64,000 bases of DNA. It comes from an uncultured Bacteroidota bacterium (lineage in GTDB: Bacteria; Bacteroidota; Bacteroidia; Flavobacteriales; Flavobacteriaceae). This document shows positions 1 to 10,261 of this stretch, in pieces. The notes beneath the pieces were generated by a model. It saw only the letters and a list, made by a program, of their open reading frames with translations. It made no database searches and was not told the origin of the DNA. The position numbers and the translations under genes were made by a program. Each line of letters opens with the position of its first letter. Position 1 is the first letter of the stretch. The stretch is from contig CAIWKX010000028.1 in assembly GCA_903913315.1 (NCBI GenBank), positions 1 to 64,000 of the forward strand, in the 5' to 3' direction.

Positions 1-501
1 AAACCTGTTTTATATGTTTGTAATGTTGACGAAAGTTCAGCAGTGAATGGGAATAAATATGTGGATCAAGTTCGTGAATTAGTAAAAGATGAGGTTGCTG
101 AGGTGATTATACTTTCTGTTGGAGCAGAAGCTGATATTACTGAGTTGGAAAGCTATGAAGAACGTCAGGTTTTTCTAGAAGACATGGGATTATCAGAGCC
201 TGGTTCAGCTGTTTTGATACGTGCTGCTTACAAACTTTTGAAATTACAAACCTATTTCACTGCTGGAGTTAAAGAAGTTCGAGCTTGGACAATTAATGTT
301 GGAGATACGGCACCAAAAGCGGCAGGTGTTATCCATACTGATTTTGAAAAAGGATTTATACGAGCAGAAGTTATTGCTTTTGAAGATTTTTCAAATTTTG
401 GTTCCGAGGCAAAAGTAAAAGAAGCTGGAAAACTGAGAGTAGAAGGAAAAGAATATATCGTTAAAGATGGAGACGTTATGCACTTTAGATTTAATGTATA
501 A
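1..501 (+). CDS. ychF: Redox-regulated ATPase/GTPase YchF, C-terminal part (truncated by window start)
   Basis: Frame is open from base 1 ([18 protein letters not shown]...). The TGS-type C-terminus [28 protein letters not shown]...[10 protein letters not shown] is characteristic. Confidence 0.95.
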   Translation, partial: KPVLYVCNVDESSAVNGNKYVDQVRELVKDEVAEVIILSVGAEADITELESYEERQVFLEDMGLSEPGSAVLIRAAYKLLKLQTYFTAGVKEVRAWTINVGDTAPKAAGVIHTDFEKGFIRAEVIAFEDFSNFGSEAKVKEAGKLRVEGKEYIVKDGDVMHFRFNV

Positions 502-525
502 AAAAAATAAGCTTTACTAAAGCCT

Positions 526-563
526 AAAAACCTGCAAATGAAAAATTTGTAGGTTTTTTTTTG
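526..563 (+). terminator. Rho-independent terminator after ychF
   Basis: CCTGCAAAT..ATTTGTAGG stem followed by a T-run. Confidence 0.8.
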
Positions 564-744
564 GTTTATAATTTTTTTTTATTTTAATTTATAATCCCAA
601 AACATAAAACATAATCTAAATGAAAAAGAAACGCATGTTATCTGACAGTATAATAATTTCTTCTTCTGCAGAAATTCACATTCCTAAACCTACTATTTTT
701 CTTATCTCTCATAAGACAATTATAACTTTTATAAATTCTAATTT

Positions 745-2280
745 ATGAAAATTGATATGAAAAAATCAGGGGTAAACTCCCATCTGAATAGACAGATTAA
801 TAAGTTTTTATTAGATGAAAACATAAGGGACAATCCTCAAGTAGTTAATTTTATCGCAGCTGTAAATCAAAGTTATTTGAATTTTGAAAAAGATTCTGAC
901 CTGCATGAACAAGCTACAAGATTAAACGATATAGAATACCACGAAGTCAATACTAAACTAAAAGAAGAACTAGAAGAAAAAGTTTATTTTGAAAATAAAC
1001 TGATTAAAACTATTTACAAATTAACTGGAGATGAAGCGCATCTGGAATCCAACAAGGATTTATTCGGTTTAATTAAAGTATTGAATAATGAAATTGAAAT
1101 AAAAAAAGAATATCAAGATAAGCTATCGATTGCTAAAGCGAATGCAGAAAGTGCCAATGAAGCCAAATCTGATTTTCTTTCCATCATGAGCCATGAAATA
1201 AGAACTCCCTTAAATGCCATTATTGGATTGATTTATATCATGGAAAAAGAGAATACTCTAAAAAGTTTTCAAGAAAACTTAGAAGTTTTAAAGCACTCTT
1301 CCAACAATTTATTTCTTTTGATTAATAATATTTTAGACTTCAGTAAGATTGAAGCTGGCAAAATAGATATTGAAAAAATACCTTTTGATTTGAAGGATTT
1401 AATTATACAAATTTCAAGATCGTTAGAAATACAAGCCTCTGAAAATTTGAATAAAATAAAATTGATTATTGATGACAATTTCATGCCTAATGTTATTAGT
1501 GATCCGTTGCGTTTGAGTCAAATTATGACTAACCTAATTTCAAATGCAATTAAGTTTACAAAAGAAGGAGAAATTACTGTAGAAGTCACTCAAATGTCTT
1601 TTATTGATGGACTATCTACTTTTAAAATTCAAGTTAAAGACAGTGGAATAGGCATTGATTTAGAGAAGTTCAATTTAATTTTCGAGAAATTTTCTCAAGC
1701 GGAAACAACAACCACTCGTAATTTTGGAGGAACAGGCTTAGGCTTAGTAATCACCAAGAAGTTATTGAATTTATTAGATTCTGATATCAATATTGATAGT
1801 AAAATAGGTAAAGGGTCTAACTTTTATTTTGTACTTCAATTACCCATTGATGAAGATTTTACCGATCAAACCGATAGAATTTTTTCTAATGATTATGAGG
1901 AAAAAGACTTAAACGGATTGAGAGTACTTTTGGTTGAAGATAATTTAATTAATGTCAAAATTGCAAATAAAATCATTAGTCAATGGAATGTTGACGTCGA
2001 TATCGCTCATAATGGTTTGATAGCTGTTGAAAAACATTTAGTAAATCAATATGATGTTATACTCATGGATTTATCTATGCCAATAATGGATGGATATGAG
2101 GCAACAACAATTATTAGAGAAAGAGATAATAACATCCCTATTATTGCTTTGACTGCTTCAGCTTCCTATGGTTATTTAGATAGAGCTATCAAATTAGGAA
2201 TTAATGACTATGTCATAAAACCATTTAGTCCAAAAGAATTAAATATGAAACTTTATAAGTATTCAAAAAGTAAGTTATAA
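745..2280 (+). CDS. Hybrid sensor histidine kinase with C-terminal receiver domain
   Basis: H-box SIMSHEIRTPLNAI, N/G boxes (DSGIGI, GGTGLGL), receiver VLLVEDN...VILMDLSMPIMDG. Confidence 0.93.
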   Translation: MKIDMKKSGVNSHLNRQINKFLLDENIRDNPQVVNFIAAVNQSYLNFEKDSDLHEQATRLNDIEYHEVNTKLKEELEEKVYFENKLIKTIYKLTGDEAHLESNKDLFGLIKVLNNEIEIKKEYQDKLSIAKANAESANEAKSDFLSIMSHEIRTPLNAIIGLIYIMEKENTLKSFQENLEVLKHSSNNLFLLINNILDFSKIEAGKIDIEKIPFDLKDLIIQISRSLEIQASENLNKIKLIIDDNFMPNVISDPLRLSQIMTNLISNAIKFTKEGEITVEVTQMSFIDGLSTFKIQVKDSGIGIDLEKFNLIFEKFSQAETTTTRNFGGTGLGLVITKKLLNLLDSDINIDSKIGKGSNFYFVLQLPIDEDFTDQTDRIFSNDYEEKDLNGLRVLLVEDNLINVKIANKIISQWNVDVDIAHNGLIAVEKHLVNQYDVILMDLSMPIMDGYEATTIIRERDNNIPIIALTASASYGYLDRAIKLGINDYVIKPFSPKELNMKLYKYSKSKL

Positions 2281-2391
2281 ACCCACTTTTAGAATCAAAA
2301 TTGTCAAAAACATTCTTAATAACTTTGATAAATATCATTTTAAAAATGTCTCGAAATACACTATATTAGCGCAAATTCGATACCTTTTAAA

Positions 2392-4251
2392 ATGGCAGAA
2401 ATAGAACAGTATAACGAAGATAATATTCGCTCATTAGACTGGAAAGAACACATCCGAATGCGTCCTGGAATGTACATCGGAAAGTTGGGTGACGGATCTT
2501 CTCCTGACGATGGAATTTACATTCTTCTTAAAGAAGTAATAGACAACTGCATTGACGAATTTGTTATGGGTGCGGGAAAAGTAATCGAAGTTACTATTAA
2601 AGATAAATTGGTAACTGTTCGCGATTATGGTCGTGGAATCCCCCTAGGAAAAGTGGTTGATGTAGTTTCCAAAATGAATACGGGAGGTAAATACGACTCC
2701 AAAGCCTTTAAAAAATCTGTAGGTTTAAATGGGGTTGGTACCAAAGCAGTTAATGCTTTATCTAATTATTTCCGTGTAGAATCGGTTCGTGATAATCAAC
2801 AAAAAGCCGCAGAATTCTCTGAAGGTAATTTAACTCTAGAAGAAGATGTTATAGAATCTACTAAACGCAAAGGGACCAAAGTAGCGTTTATTGCGGATGA
2901 ATTAATTTTCAAGAACTATAAATACCGTAATGAGTATATTATCAAAATGCTCAAAAATTATTGTTATCTAAATCGTGGATTAACAATATACTATAATGGG
3001 GAGAAATATATTTCAGAATATGGTTTAAAAGATTTATTAGAAGAAACTATTACTGAAGAAGACATGCAATATCCTATCATTCATCTTGAAGGTGATGATA
3101 TTGAAATTGCTTTAACACACAGTAAGTCTCAATATTCGGAAGAATACCATTCGTTTGTGAATGGTCAAAACACTACGCAAGGAGGAACACACTTAAATGC
3201 CTTTCGTGAAGCTATTGTAAAAACCATTAGAGAATATTACAACAAAGGTTTTGAAGCTTCGGATATTCGTAAATCTATTGTTTCGGCTGTTTCTATAAAA
3301 GTGGAAGAACCCGTTTTTGAAAGTCAAACCAAAACCAAATTGGGTTCCAATGATATTGGTCCTAATGGCCCAACGGTTCGGACTTTCATTCATGATTTTA
3401 TTACTACTAAACTAGATAATTTCCTTCATAAAAATCCAGAAGTTTCCGATTTGTTATTGCGTAAGATTCTACAAGCTGAACGCGAACGTAAGGAACTTTC
3501 AGGAATTAGAAAATTAGCGAAAGACAGAGCAAAAAAATCGAGTTTACACAATAAAAAACTGCGCGATTGTCGTGTGCATTTAACCGATGCTAAAAACCCA
3601 AGAAGTCTAGAAAGCACTCTTTTCATTACCGAGGGAGATTCGGCTTCGGGTTCGATTACCAAAAGTCGTGATGTAAATACGCAAGCCGTATTTAGTTTGC
3701 GAGGTAAACCTTTGAATTCTTATGGGATGTCGAAGAAGATTGTCTATGAAAATGAAGAATTCAATTTACTTCAAGCAGCTTTAGACATTGAAGAAAGTAT
3801 AGAAGATTTACGTTACAATAATATTGTGATTGCGACTGATGCCGATGTCGATGGAATGCACATTCGATTATTATTGATTACGTTTTTCCTTCAATTTTTT
3901 CCTGAAATGATTAAAGAAGGGCATTTGTATATTTTGCAAACGCCGTTATTCCGTGTTCGAAATAAAAAAGAAACTATTTATTGCTATTCTGACGACGAGC
4001 GAAAAGATGCCATTGAAAAACTAAAACCTAAACCAGAAATCACGCGATTTAAAGGGTTGGGAGAGATTTCACCAGATGAGTTCAAGAATTTTATTGGAGA
4101 AAGCATTCGTTTAGATCCTGTAATGTTAGATAAAGCCACATCTATAGAAACTTTGTTAGAATTCTACATGGGTAAAAACACACCGGATAGACAAACGTTT
4201 ATTATCAATAATTTGAAAGTGGAATTGGATAAGGAATTGGTGGAGAAGTAA
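2392..4251 (+). CDS. parE: DNA topoisomerase IV subunit B
   Basis: GHKL ATPase start (RMRPGMYIG), [26 protein letters not shown]; 619 aa; parC-like gene downstream. Confidence 0.95.
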   Translation: MAEIEQYNEDNIRSLDWKEHIRMRPGMYIGKLGDGSSPDDGIYILLKEVIDNCIDEFVMGAGKVIEVTIKDKLVTVRDYGRGIPLGKVVDVVSKMNTGGKYDSKAFKKSVGLNGVGTKAVNALSNYFRVESVRDNQQKAAEFSEGNLTLEEDVIESTKRKGTKVAFIADELIFKNYKYRNEYIIKMLKNYCYLNRGLTIYYNGEKYISEYGLKDLLEETITEEDMQYPIIHLEGDDIEIALTHSKSQYSEEYHSFVNGQNTTQGGTHLNAFREAIVKTIREYYNKGFEASDIRKSIVSAVSIKVEEPVFESQTKTKLGSNDIGPNGPTVRTFIHDFITTKLDNFLHKNPEVSDLLLRKILQAERERKELSGIRKLAKDRAKKSSLHNKKLRDCRVHLTDAKNPRSLESTLFITEGDSASGSITKSRDVNTQAVFSLRGKPLNSYGMSKKIVYENEEFNLLQAALDIEESIEDLRYNNIVIATDADVDGMHIRLLLITFFLQFFPEMIKEGHLYILQTPLFRVRNKKETIYCYSDDERKDAIEKLKPKPEITRFKGLGEISPDEFKNFIGESIRLDPVMLDKATSIETLLEFYMGKNTPDRQTFIINNLKVELDKELVEK

Positions 4252-4286
4252 AATTGCTTAATATTGTTTGATTTAATTTTATAAAT

Positions 4287-5462
4287 ATGACTACTGAAGA
4301 AAAAGATAGATTAATGCAAGATGATTCAATTCAATTTGATTTATTTGGATTTGACGATAATGAAGTAGAAAAAGAAATTGGTAATGAGGATGTTGAAATA
4401 ATAGAGCCATTCGATCCTCAAAAGATTAATATAAAGATTGTGCCTTTAACGATAGGTCAATTGGTTGATAAATTACAATATGAAGAAGTAAAAATCCCAG
4501 AATATCAGAGAAAATCTGGATTGTGGGATTCAAAAAGAAAAAGTAGATTTATTGAATCACTCATGTTAAGATTACCTATTCCATTATTTTATTTTGATGA
4601 AAGAGAACTCGATATTTGGTGGGTTGTTGATGGTTTACAAAGAGTAACTACTATTAGAGAATTTGTTTTGAATAAAAAATTTAAATTATCAAATCTAGAA
4701 TTTTTGAAAAAATTAAATGGTTTAGGGTGGGATGATTTAGAAAGAAATTATCAAAGAAACATTAATCAATCCCAAATTACAATAAATCTAATCCAAAAAG
4801 ATACCCCTGAGAAAGTTAAGCATAATATTTTTAGAAGGATTAATCAAGGATCAATTGAATTAAGTTCTCAAGAACTTCGTACTGCATTACTCTGGGGATA
4901 TAGAATTGATTTTTTAAAACAATTAGTTAGAGGTAATTCTAAAGAAGCTCAAATTTTTTTAAAGGTTACGGATAATCGTGTTAAAGTGGATAGACAAGAG
5001 GATTTAGATTTTGCAAGCCGTTTTGTAGCATTTTATTTAAAAGGTTATCAAAAGTATGAACCTGATATGGATAATTTTCTCACTGAGGGTACACTTTTAG
5101 TTTCAGAAAGTAAATCTGAACAAGAGAAGATAAAATTTGCTTTTTATCAAGCTCTAGAAGTTGCAGATTCTATTTTTGGGAATGATGCTTTTAGGAGAAG
5201 AACGAGTATGAATGATCCAAATAGAAAACCGATAAACAAACCTTTATTTGAAGCATTATCAGTAGCTTTTGCATTACTTAATAATTCTCAAAAAGAAAAT
5301 CTGATTAAAAATAAGTTTGCCTTTTATGAATCTTTAATACAAAAACAATTAACTGATAAAAGTTTTTTAAATTCGATTTCAACTGGTACAGCGACAAAAG
5401 AAAGTGTTAACAAGAGAAATAAAGAAATAGGTGAGCTAATTAAAAGATTTTGCAATGATTAA
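4287..5462 (+). CDS. DUF262 (GmrSD/ParB-like fold) protein, putative defence component
   Basis: IPEYQRKSGLWDSKRKSRFIESLMLRLPIPLFYF...VVDGLQRVTTI, matching the DUF262 signature (D-G-x-Q-R). Confidence 0.85.
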   Translation: MTTEEKDRLMQDDSIQFDLFGFDDNEVEKEIGNEDVEIIEPFDPQKINIKIVPLTIGQLVDKLQYEEVKIPEYQRKSGLWDSKRKSRFIESLMLRLPIPLFYFDERELDIWWVVDGLQRVTTIREFVLNKKFKLSNLEFLKKLNGLGWDDLERNYQRNINQSQITINLIQKDTPEKVKHNIFRRINQGSIELSSQELRTALLWGYRIDFLKQLVRGNSKEAQIFLKVTDNRVKVDRQEDLDFASRFVAFYLKGYQKYEPDMDNFLTEGTLLVSESKSEQEKIKFAFYQALEVADSIFGNDAFRRRTSMNDPNRKPINKPLFEALSVAFALLNNSQKENLIKNKFAFYESLIQKQLTDKSFLNSISTGTATKESVNKRNKEIGELIKRFCND

Positions 5463-6591
5463 ATATTTAGAAGTTAATAATTTTAAGAGTCACAAGAAAA
5501 CAAAAATTGATTTATCAAATCTTACGGTTTTTTGTGGTAGTAATAGTGTTGGTAAGTCTTCAGTTTTCCAACCCTTATTACTATTGCGAGAAGCCCATTT
5601 AAATAAAACCAATTTTGAGTATTTAGATTTATTATCAAATCCAATAAAAATTGGTACAATTGCAGATGCATTTTTTCAATATTCTGAAAATGATGAAATT
5701 ACATTTCAAATCAAAACAGAAGTAGATGATTATATTTTTTCATTTGAATTAGAAAATAATGATTACACAAAAACATTAATAAACTCAAGAAAGAATAAAT
5801 TTGAGAATGGAGTAAATCCAAAAATTAGTTTATTTAATGAGAATTTTCAATATATAAGCTCAAGTAGAGTTGGTCCTCAAGAATCGTATAAAAAAGATGA
5901 CGTAGTTGTTGAAAAATATAAGCAAATATCACTTATTGAAGGAAAAGCGGAGTTTTGTATTCATTATTTGCATAAAAATCAGTCTCATAGAGTACTGAAA
6001 GAATTGGTAAACATTAATTCATTAGAGGAAAGTCTAATTTATCAAGTAACAAGCTGGGAAAAAGAAGTTAGTAAGGGTGTAAATGTTATAGTTGATGATA
6101 TTGGTAAATTAGGTTTTGAGTTGAAGTATCAATATGATACTCAACTTGGAAATGAAAAAACAAATAAGTTTTCAGCATTAAATGTTGGTTTTGGACTATC
6201 ATATGTTCTCCCAATAATAGTAGCTATACTTTCAGCAAAACCAGATGCTTTATTAATAATTGAAAACCCAGAAGCCCATCTTCATCCAAGTGGAATTTCC
6301 AAACTTACTGAGTTAATTTGTTTGGCTGCTCAAGCAGGAATCCAAATTATTATTGAAACACATTCTGATCACATTATTAATGGAATTCTAGTGCAATCCA
6401 AACTATACGAGGAGACAAAAAAAGGAATTGATAAAAATAATGTTAGTATATATCAATTTGAAAGAGATGAAGATTGTCATTGTTCGGTAGCTACAAAAGT
6501 AGAAGTTAAAGAAGGAGGAAGAATTAGTTTTGCTCCAGAAGGTTTTTTTGACCAAAGTACTATTGATACAGATTTTTTATTTGACTTATAA
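5455..6591 (+). CDS. AAA family ATPase with DUF3696-like C-terminus
   Basis: N-terminal YLEVNNFKSHKKTKIDLSNLTVFCGSNSVGKSS (Walker A), ALLIIENPEAHLHPSG (Walker B), ETHSDHIING, C-terminal APEGFFDQ. Confidence 0.88.
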   Translation: MIKYLEVNNFKSHKKTKIDLSNLTVFCGSNSVGKSSVFQPLLLLREAHLNKTNFEYLDLLSNPIKIGTIADAFFQYSENDEITFQIKTEVDDYIFSFELENNDYTKTLINSRKNKFENGVNPKISLFNENFQYISSSRVGPQESYKKDDVVVEKYKQISLIEGKAEFCIHYLHKNQSHRVLKELVNINSLEESLIYQVTSWEKEVSKGVNVIVDDIGKLGFELKYQYDTQLGNEKTNKFSALNVGFGLSYVLPIIVAILSAKPDALLIIENPEAHLHPSGISKLTELICLAAQAGIQIIIETHSDHIINGILVQSKLYEETKKGIDKNNVSIYQFERDEDCHCSVATKVEVKEGGRISFAPEGFFDQSTIDTDFLFDL

Positions 6592-6593
6592 TA

Positions 6594-7256
6594 ATGGAGC
6601 ATAATTTTGTATTTTATATTGATGATGTTTTTTTTACAGAAGGTTTGACATTAGAAATTTTAAGAGAATTTAAAATTTTATTTGAAGTGCCATTACAATT
6701 AAATATTCCAACAATATATAACAAATCAGCATTTCAAAATGCTATTGTAAATATTGAGAATGATAATTGTAGACCAAGTTATAAAAATAAAATAATTGAT
6801 GTTTTTGGAAAATTCAAAGAAGTTGAAAATTTTATTTATGACGATAATAAAATTAATATTAATCTTTCAAAGATAATTAATGTTGAAGCATTACAATTTA
6901 ATGATGCTAAAGAAATATGGGCTTTCATAAATTCAAAATTACCACAAAGAAATTTCAACCCAGCTTATACTAAACATGGTAGAAGAAAAAATGATGGAAC
7001 ATTGATACCAGCACAAATTGGAGAATCTCAATTATTAACAACTGATATACAATCTCAAAATTTACTTGATTCAGCTATTTTTGATTTAAGAAAAAGAGCA
7101 AGTTTTCATGTAAATTTTGATGAGTTTTATAATAATAAATATATTTTATTTCCTGATGAAAACACAAATGAATATACTTTTCATGCCTTTCATCTTGAAG
7201 AAAAATTATGGAGTCAAAAAGTTCCAAATTCAATAAGAAAATATTTCGGAAGATAA
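6594..7256 (+). CDS. Hypothetical protein, third gene of the DUF262/ATPase cassette
   Basis: 220-aa ORF, 2 nt after the ATPase stop and 1 nt before the parC start; no family recognised. Confidence 0.8.
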   Translation: MEHNFVFYIDDVFFTEGLTLEILREFKILFEVPLQLNIPTIYNKSAFQNAIVNIENDNCRPSYKNKIIDVFGKFKEVENFIYDDNKININLSKIINVEALQFNDAKEIWAFINSKLPQRNFNPAYTKHGRRKNDGTLIPAQIGESQLLTTDIQSQNLLDSAIFDLRKRASFHVNFDEFYNNKYILFPDENTNEYTFHAFHLEEKLWSQKVPNSIRKYFGR

Positions 7257-7257
7257 A

Positions 7258-9972
7258 ATGAAAGACGAAGAAGAAGATAATATTAATGAGGAAGAAACTA
7301 ACGACGAGTTAGGCGATTCAACCAACGACGAAAGTGTAGACGAAGGCTTTGAGGACATAGTTTCTAGAGGCGGAAATCACTTTTATGAAAACGACGAGAA
7401 TCCCGAAGATACAATTACCAAAGTTACAGGAATGTATAAAGATTGGTTTTTGGATTACGCTTCCTATGTAATTCTGGAGCGTGCCGTGCCTGCGATTGAA
7501 GATGGTTTCAAACCCGTGCAACGTCGTATCATGCATTCTTTAAAAGAATTGGATGATGGGCGTTACAATAAAGTAGCTAATGTCGTTGGACATACCATGC
7601 AGTACCACCCTCACGGTGACGCAAGTATTGGTGATGCCATGGTGCAAATAGGTCAAAAGGAATTGTTGATTGACTGTCAAGGAAACTGGGGGAATATCCT
7701 TACCGGAGATAGTGCTGCTGCTTCGAGATATATTGAAGCGCGTTTGTCTAAATTTGCTTTAGAAGTATTGTATTCTCCTAAGATTACTGATTGGGGAATG
7801 TCTTATGATGGGCGCCGTGCTGAACCAAATAATCTTCCTGTTAAGTTTCCATTGCTTTTAGCACAAGGTGCCGAAGGCATTGCCGTTGGACTTTCGACCA
7901 AAGTATTGCCTCACAATTTTAACGAATTGATTGATGCTTCTATAAAAATTCTAAAAGGGAAACCTTTTACCTTATATCCCGATTTTCAAACCGCAGGTAT
8001 TGCTGATATTTCCAATTATAATGATGGATTGCGTGGCGGACGTGTACGTGTTCGTGCTAAAATTGCGCAATTGGACAAACAAACCTTAGTGATTTCCCAA
8101 ATTCCTTTTTCAACCAATACCTCAACTTTGATTGATAGTATTTTGAAGGCGAATGAAAAAGGTAAAATAAAAATCAAGAAGATTGAGGACAATACCGCTG
8201 CCGAAGTAGAGATATTAATTCATCTTTTTCCAGGGGTTTCTCCAGATAAAACAATTGATGCCTTATATGCTTTCACGGCATGCGAAACATCGGTGGCGCC
8301 TTTAGGTTGTGTCATTGAAGACAACAAACCTTTGTTTATTGGGGTTTCGGCGATGCTTAAAATTTCAACCGAAAGAACGGTTCAGTTATTAAAAGCCGAA
8401 CTCGAAATTCAATTGGAAGAACTTAAAAACAAATGGCACTTCTCTACTTTAGAAAAGATATTCATTCGTGAGGAAATGTATATTGATTTCAAATTGTATT
8501 CTGACAGAGAATCGCTTTATGAGTATATGTACAAACGATTTGAGCCTTTTGCAAAATCATTTGTTAGAGCAATTGAAGATGACGATTTACAAAAATTAAC
8601 TCAAATTCCGATGATTCGTATTACTCGTTTTGATTCGGATAAAGCAGATGATTTTATTGCCAAATTGGAAGACGAAATGAAAGAAGTGCAACATCATTTA
8701 GACAACCTAATTGATTTTGCCATCGACTATTTTGCTCGATTGAAAGAGAAATACGGAAAAGGTCGTGAGCGTCAAACGGAATTGCGAAGTTTTGAAAACA
8801 TTGAAGCAACCAAAGTCGTTTTAAGAAATACCAAACTCTATGTAAACAAGGAAGAAGGTTTCTTTGGAACCGGTTTGAAAAAAGACGAATATGTTGCCGA
8901 TTGTTCTGATATCGATGATGTTATTGTTTTTTTACGTGATGGAAAAATGATGATTTCTAAAGTAGATGATAAAAAGTTCGTAGGCAAAGACATCATCCAT
9001 ATTGCCGTATTTGATAAGAATGATAAAAGAACCATTTACAACATGATTTATCGTGATGGTAAAAATGGGTCCACTTTTATAAAACGTTTTAATGTATCAG
9101 GAGTTACGCGTGATAAATTTTACGATTTGACACAAGAAAAAGCAGGCTCACAAGTATCTTACTTTTCTGCTAATCCGAATGGTGAAGCCGAAGTAGTGAC
9201 CATTTTATTGCGTCAAGTAGGAAGTGTTAAGAAACTAAAATGGGATGTCGATTTTACTGACATAGCTATAAAAGGACGTGCATCTCGTGGTAATACGGTT
9301 ACTAAATATCCAATCAAGAAAATCGAATTGAAAGAGAAAGGTATTTCTACTTTGCGTCCGAGAAAAGTTTGGTTTGATGATACGGTACAACGTTTAAACG
9401 TAGATGGAAGAGGCGAATTGTTGGGGGAGTTTAGACCTAACGACCGTTTGCTAATCATCAATCAAGCAGGAAAGTTGAAAACTATTATTCCTGAATTGAC
9501 TACGCACTTTGATGAAGATATGATAGTATTGGAAAAATGGAATCCGAAGAAACCAATATCTACCATTTATTATGACGGTGAAAAAGAGCGCTATTTTGTG
9601 AAACGTTTCTTGATTGAAAACGAAAACAAAGAAGAAACCTTTATTACGGAGCATGAAAAATCACAATTAGAGATTGTTTCTACTGATTGGAGACCCGTTG
9701 CTGAGATTGTTTTTGCCAAAGTAAAAGGCGTTCAAAAAGATAATCAGACGATAGATTTAGAACAATTTATTGCTGTGAAAGGAATAAAAGCCATCGGAAA
9801 TCAATTGACTTCTGACAAATTAAAACAAGTCAATCTTTTGGAATCGTTACCTTATGAAGAACCTGAAGAAGAAACTCCAGAAGAAATGGAAGTAACCGGA
9901 GATGACACTATTTCTGAAGATATTCAAACCGAATTAGATGACGATGGACAAATCACTCTGTCATTAGAATAA
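7258..9972 (+). CDS. parC: DNA topoisomerase IV subunit A
   Basis: DYASYVILERAVPAIEDGFKPVQRRIMHSL, catalytic Tyr region AAASRYIEARLSK. Confidence 0.95.
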   Translation: MKDEEEDNINEEETNDELGDSTNDESVDEGFEDIVSRGGNHFYENDENPEDTITKVTGMYKDWFLDYASYVILERAVPAIEDGFKPVQRRIMHSLKELDDGRYNKVANVVGHTMQYHPHGDASIGDAMVQIGQKELLIDCQGNWGNILTGDSAAASRYIEARLSKFALEVLYSPKITDWGMSYDGRRAEPNNLPVKFPLLLAQGAEGIAVGLSTKVLPHNFNELIDASIKILKGKPFTLYPDFQTAGIADISNYNDGLRGGRVRVRAKIAQLDKQTLVISQIPFSTNTSTLIDSILKANEKGKIKIKKIEDNTAAEVEILIHLFPGVSPDKTIDALYAFTACETSVAPLGCVIEDNKPLFIGVSAMLKISTERTVQLLKAELEIQLEELKNKWHFSTLEKIFIREEMYIDFKLYSDRESLYEYMYKRFEPFAKSFVRAIEDDDLQKLTQIPMIRITRFDSDKADDFIAKLEDEMKEVQHHLDNLIDFAIDYFARLKEKYGKGRERQTELRSFENIEATKVVLRNTKLYVNKEEGFFGTGLKKDEYVADCSDIDDVIVFLRDGKMMISKVDDKKFVGKDIIHIAVFDKNDKRTIYNMIYRDGKNGSTFIKRFNVSGVTRDKFYDLTQEKAGSQVSYFSANPNGEAEVVTILLRQVGSVKKLKWDVDFTDIAIKGRASRGNTVTKYPIKKIELKEKGISTLRPRKVWFDDTVQRLNVDGRGELLGEFRPNDRLLIINQAGKLKTIIPELTTHFDEDMIVLEKWNPKKPISTIYYDGEKERYFVKRFLIENENKEETFITEHEKSQLEIVSTDWRPVAEIVFAKVKGVQKDNQTIDLEQFIAVKGIKAIGNQLTSDKLKQVNLLESLPYEEPEEETPEEMEVTGDDTISEDIQTELDDDGQITLSLE

Positions 9973-9990
9973 AAATAAAGAAATACCATA

Positions 9991-10027
9991 GACCTGCAAG
10001 ACATTATTCTCTTGTAGGTCTTTTTAT
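9991..10027 (+). terminator. Rho-independent terminator after parC
   Basis: GACCTGCAAGA..TCTTGTAGGTC stem followed by TTTTT. Confidence 0.85.
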
Positions 10028-10044
10028 ATCTGATTTTTATCATT

Positions 10045-10204
10045 GAAGCCGTTTAAACTTTTTTCAATTGGCTGCAAAATTGTATTTTTATCCCATATTT
10101 CAGCTTTTTTTAATTCCGTAGCACAACTATGCACTGAAAAAAAGCTAAAAACTGAAACAAAAACCCTAATTTTTCGCTTCAATCAAAAAAGTTTAAACGA
10201 CTTC
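10045..10204. repeat. Nested inverted repeat in the parC-fhs intergenic region
   Basis: Outer arms GAAGCCGTTTAAACTTTTTT (10045-) and AAAAAAGTTTAAACGACTTC (-10204); inner arms AGCTTTTTTT (10102-10111) and AAAAAAAGCT (10137-10146). Confidence 0.85.
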
Positions 10205-10261
10205 ATTTTTAAATACACAACACAACCTTATTTTTACTACAAAATATAAAATCAACACCAA

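Noticed and set aside
4287-7256. Prophage or IS element between parE and parC
   Set aside because: No integrase, transposase or structural phage genes, and no terminal inverted repeats visible; only the three-gene cassette.
10043-10249. 68-aa ORF upstream of fhs
   Set aside because: Spans the nested inverted-repeat structure and has no recognisable domain; more likely noncoding.
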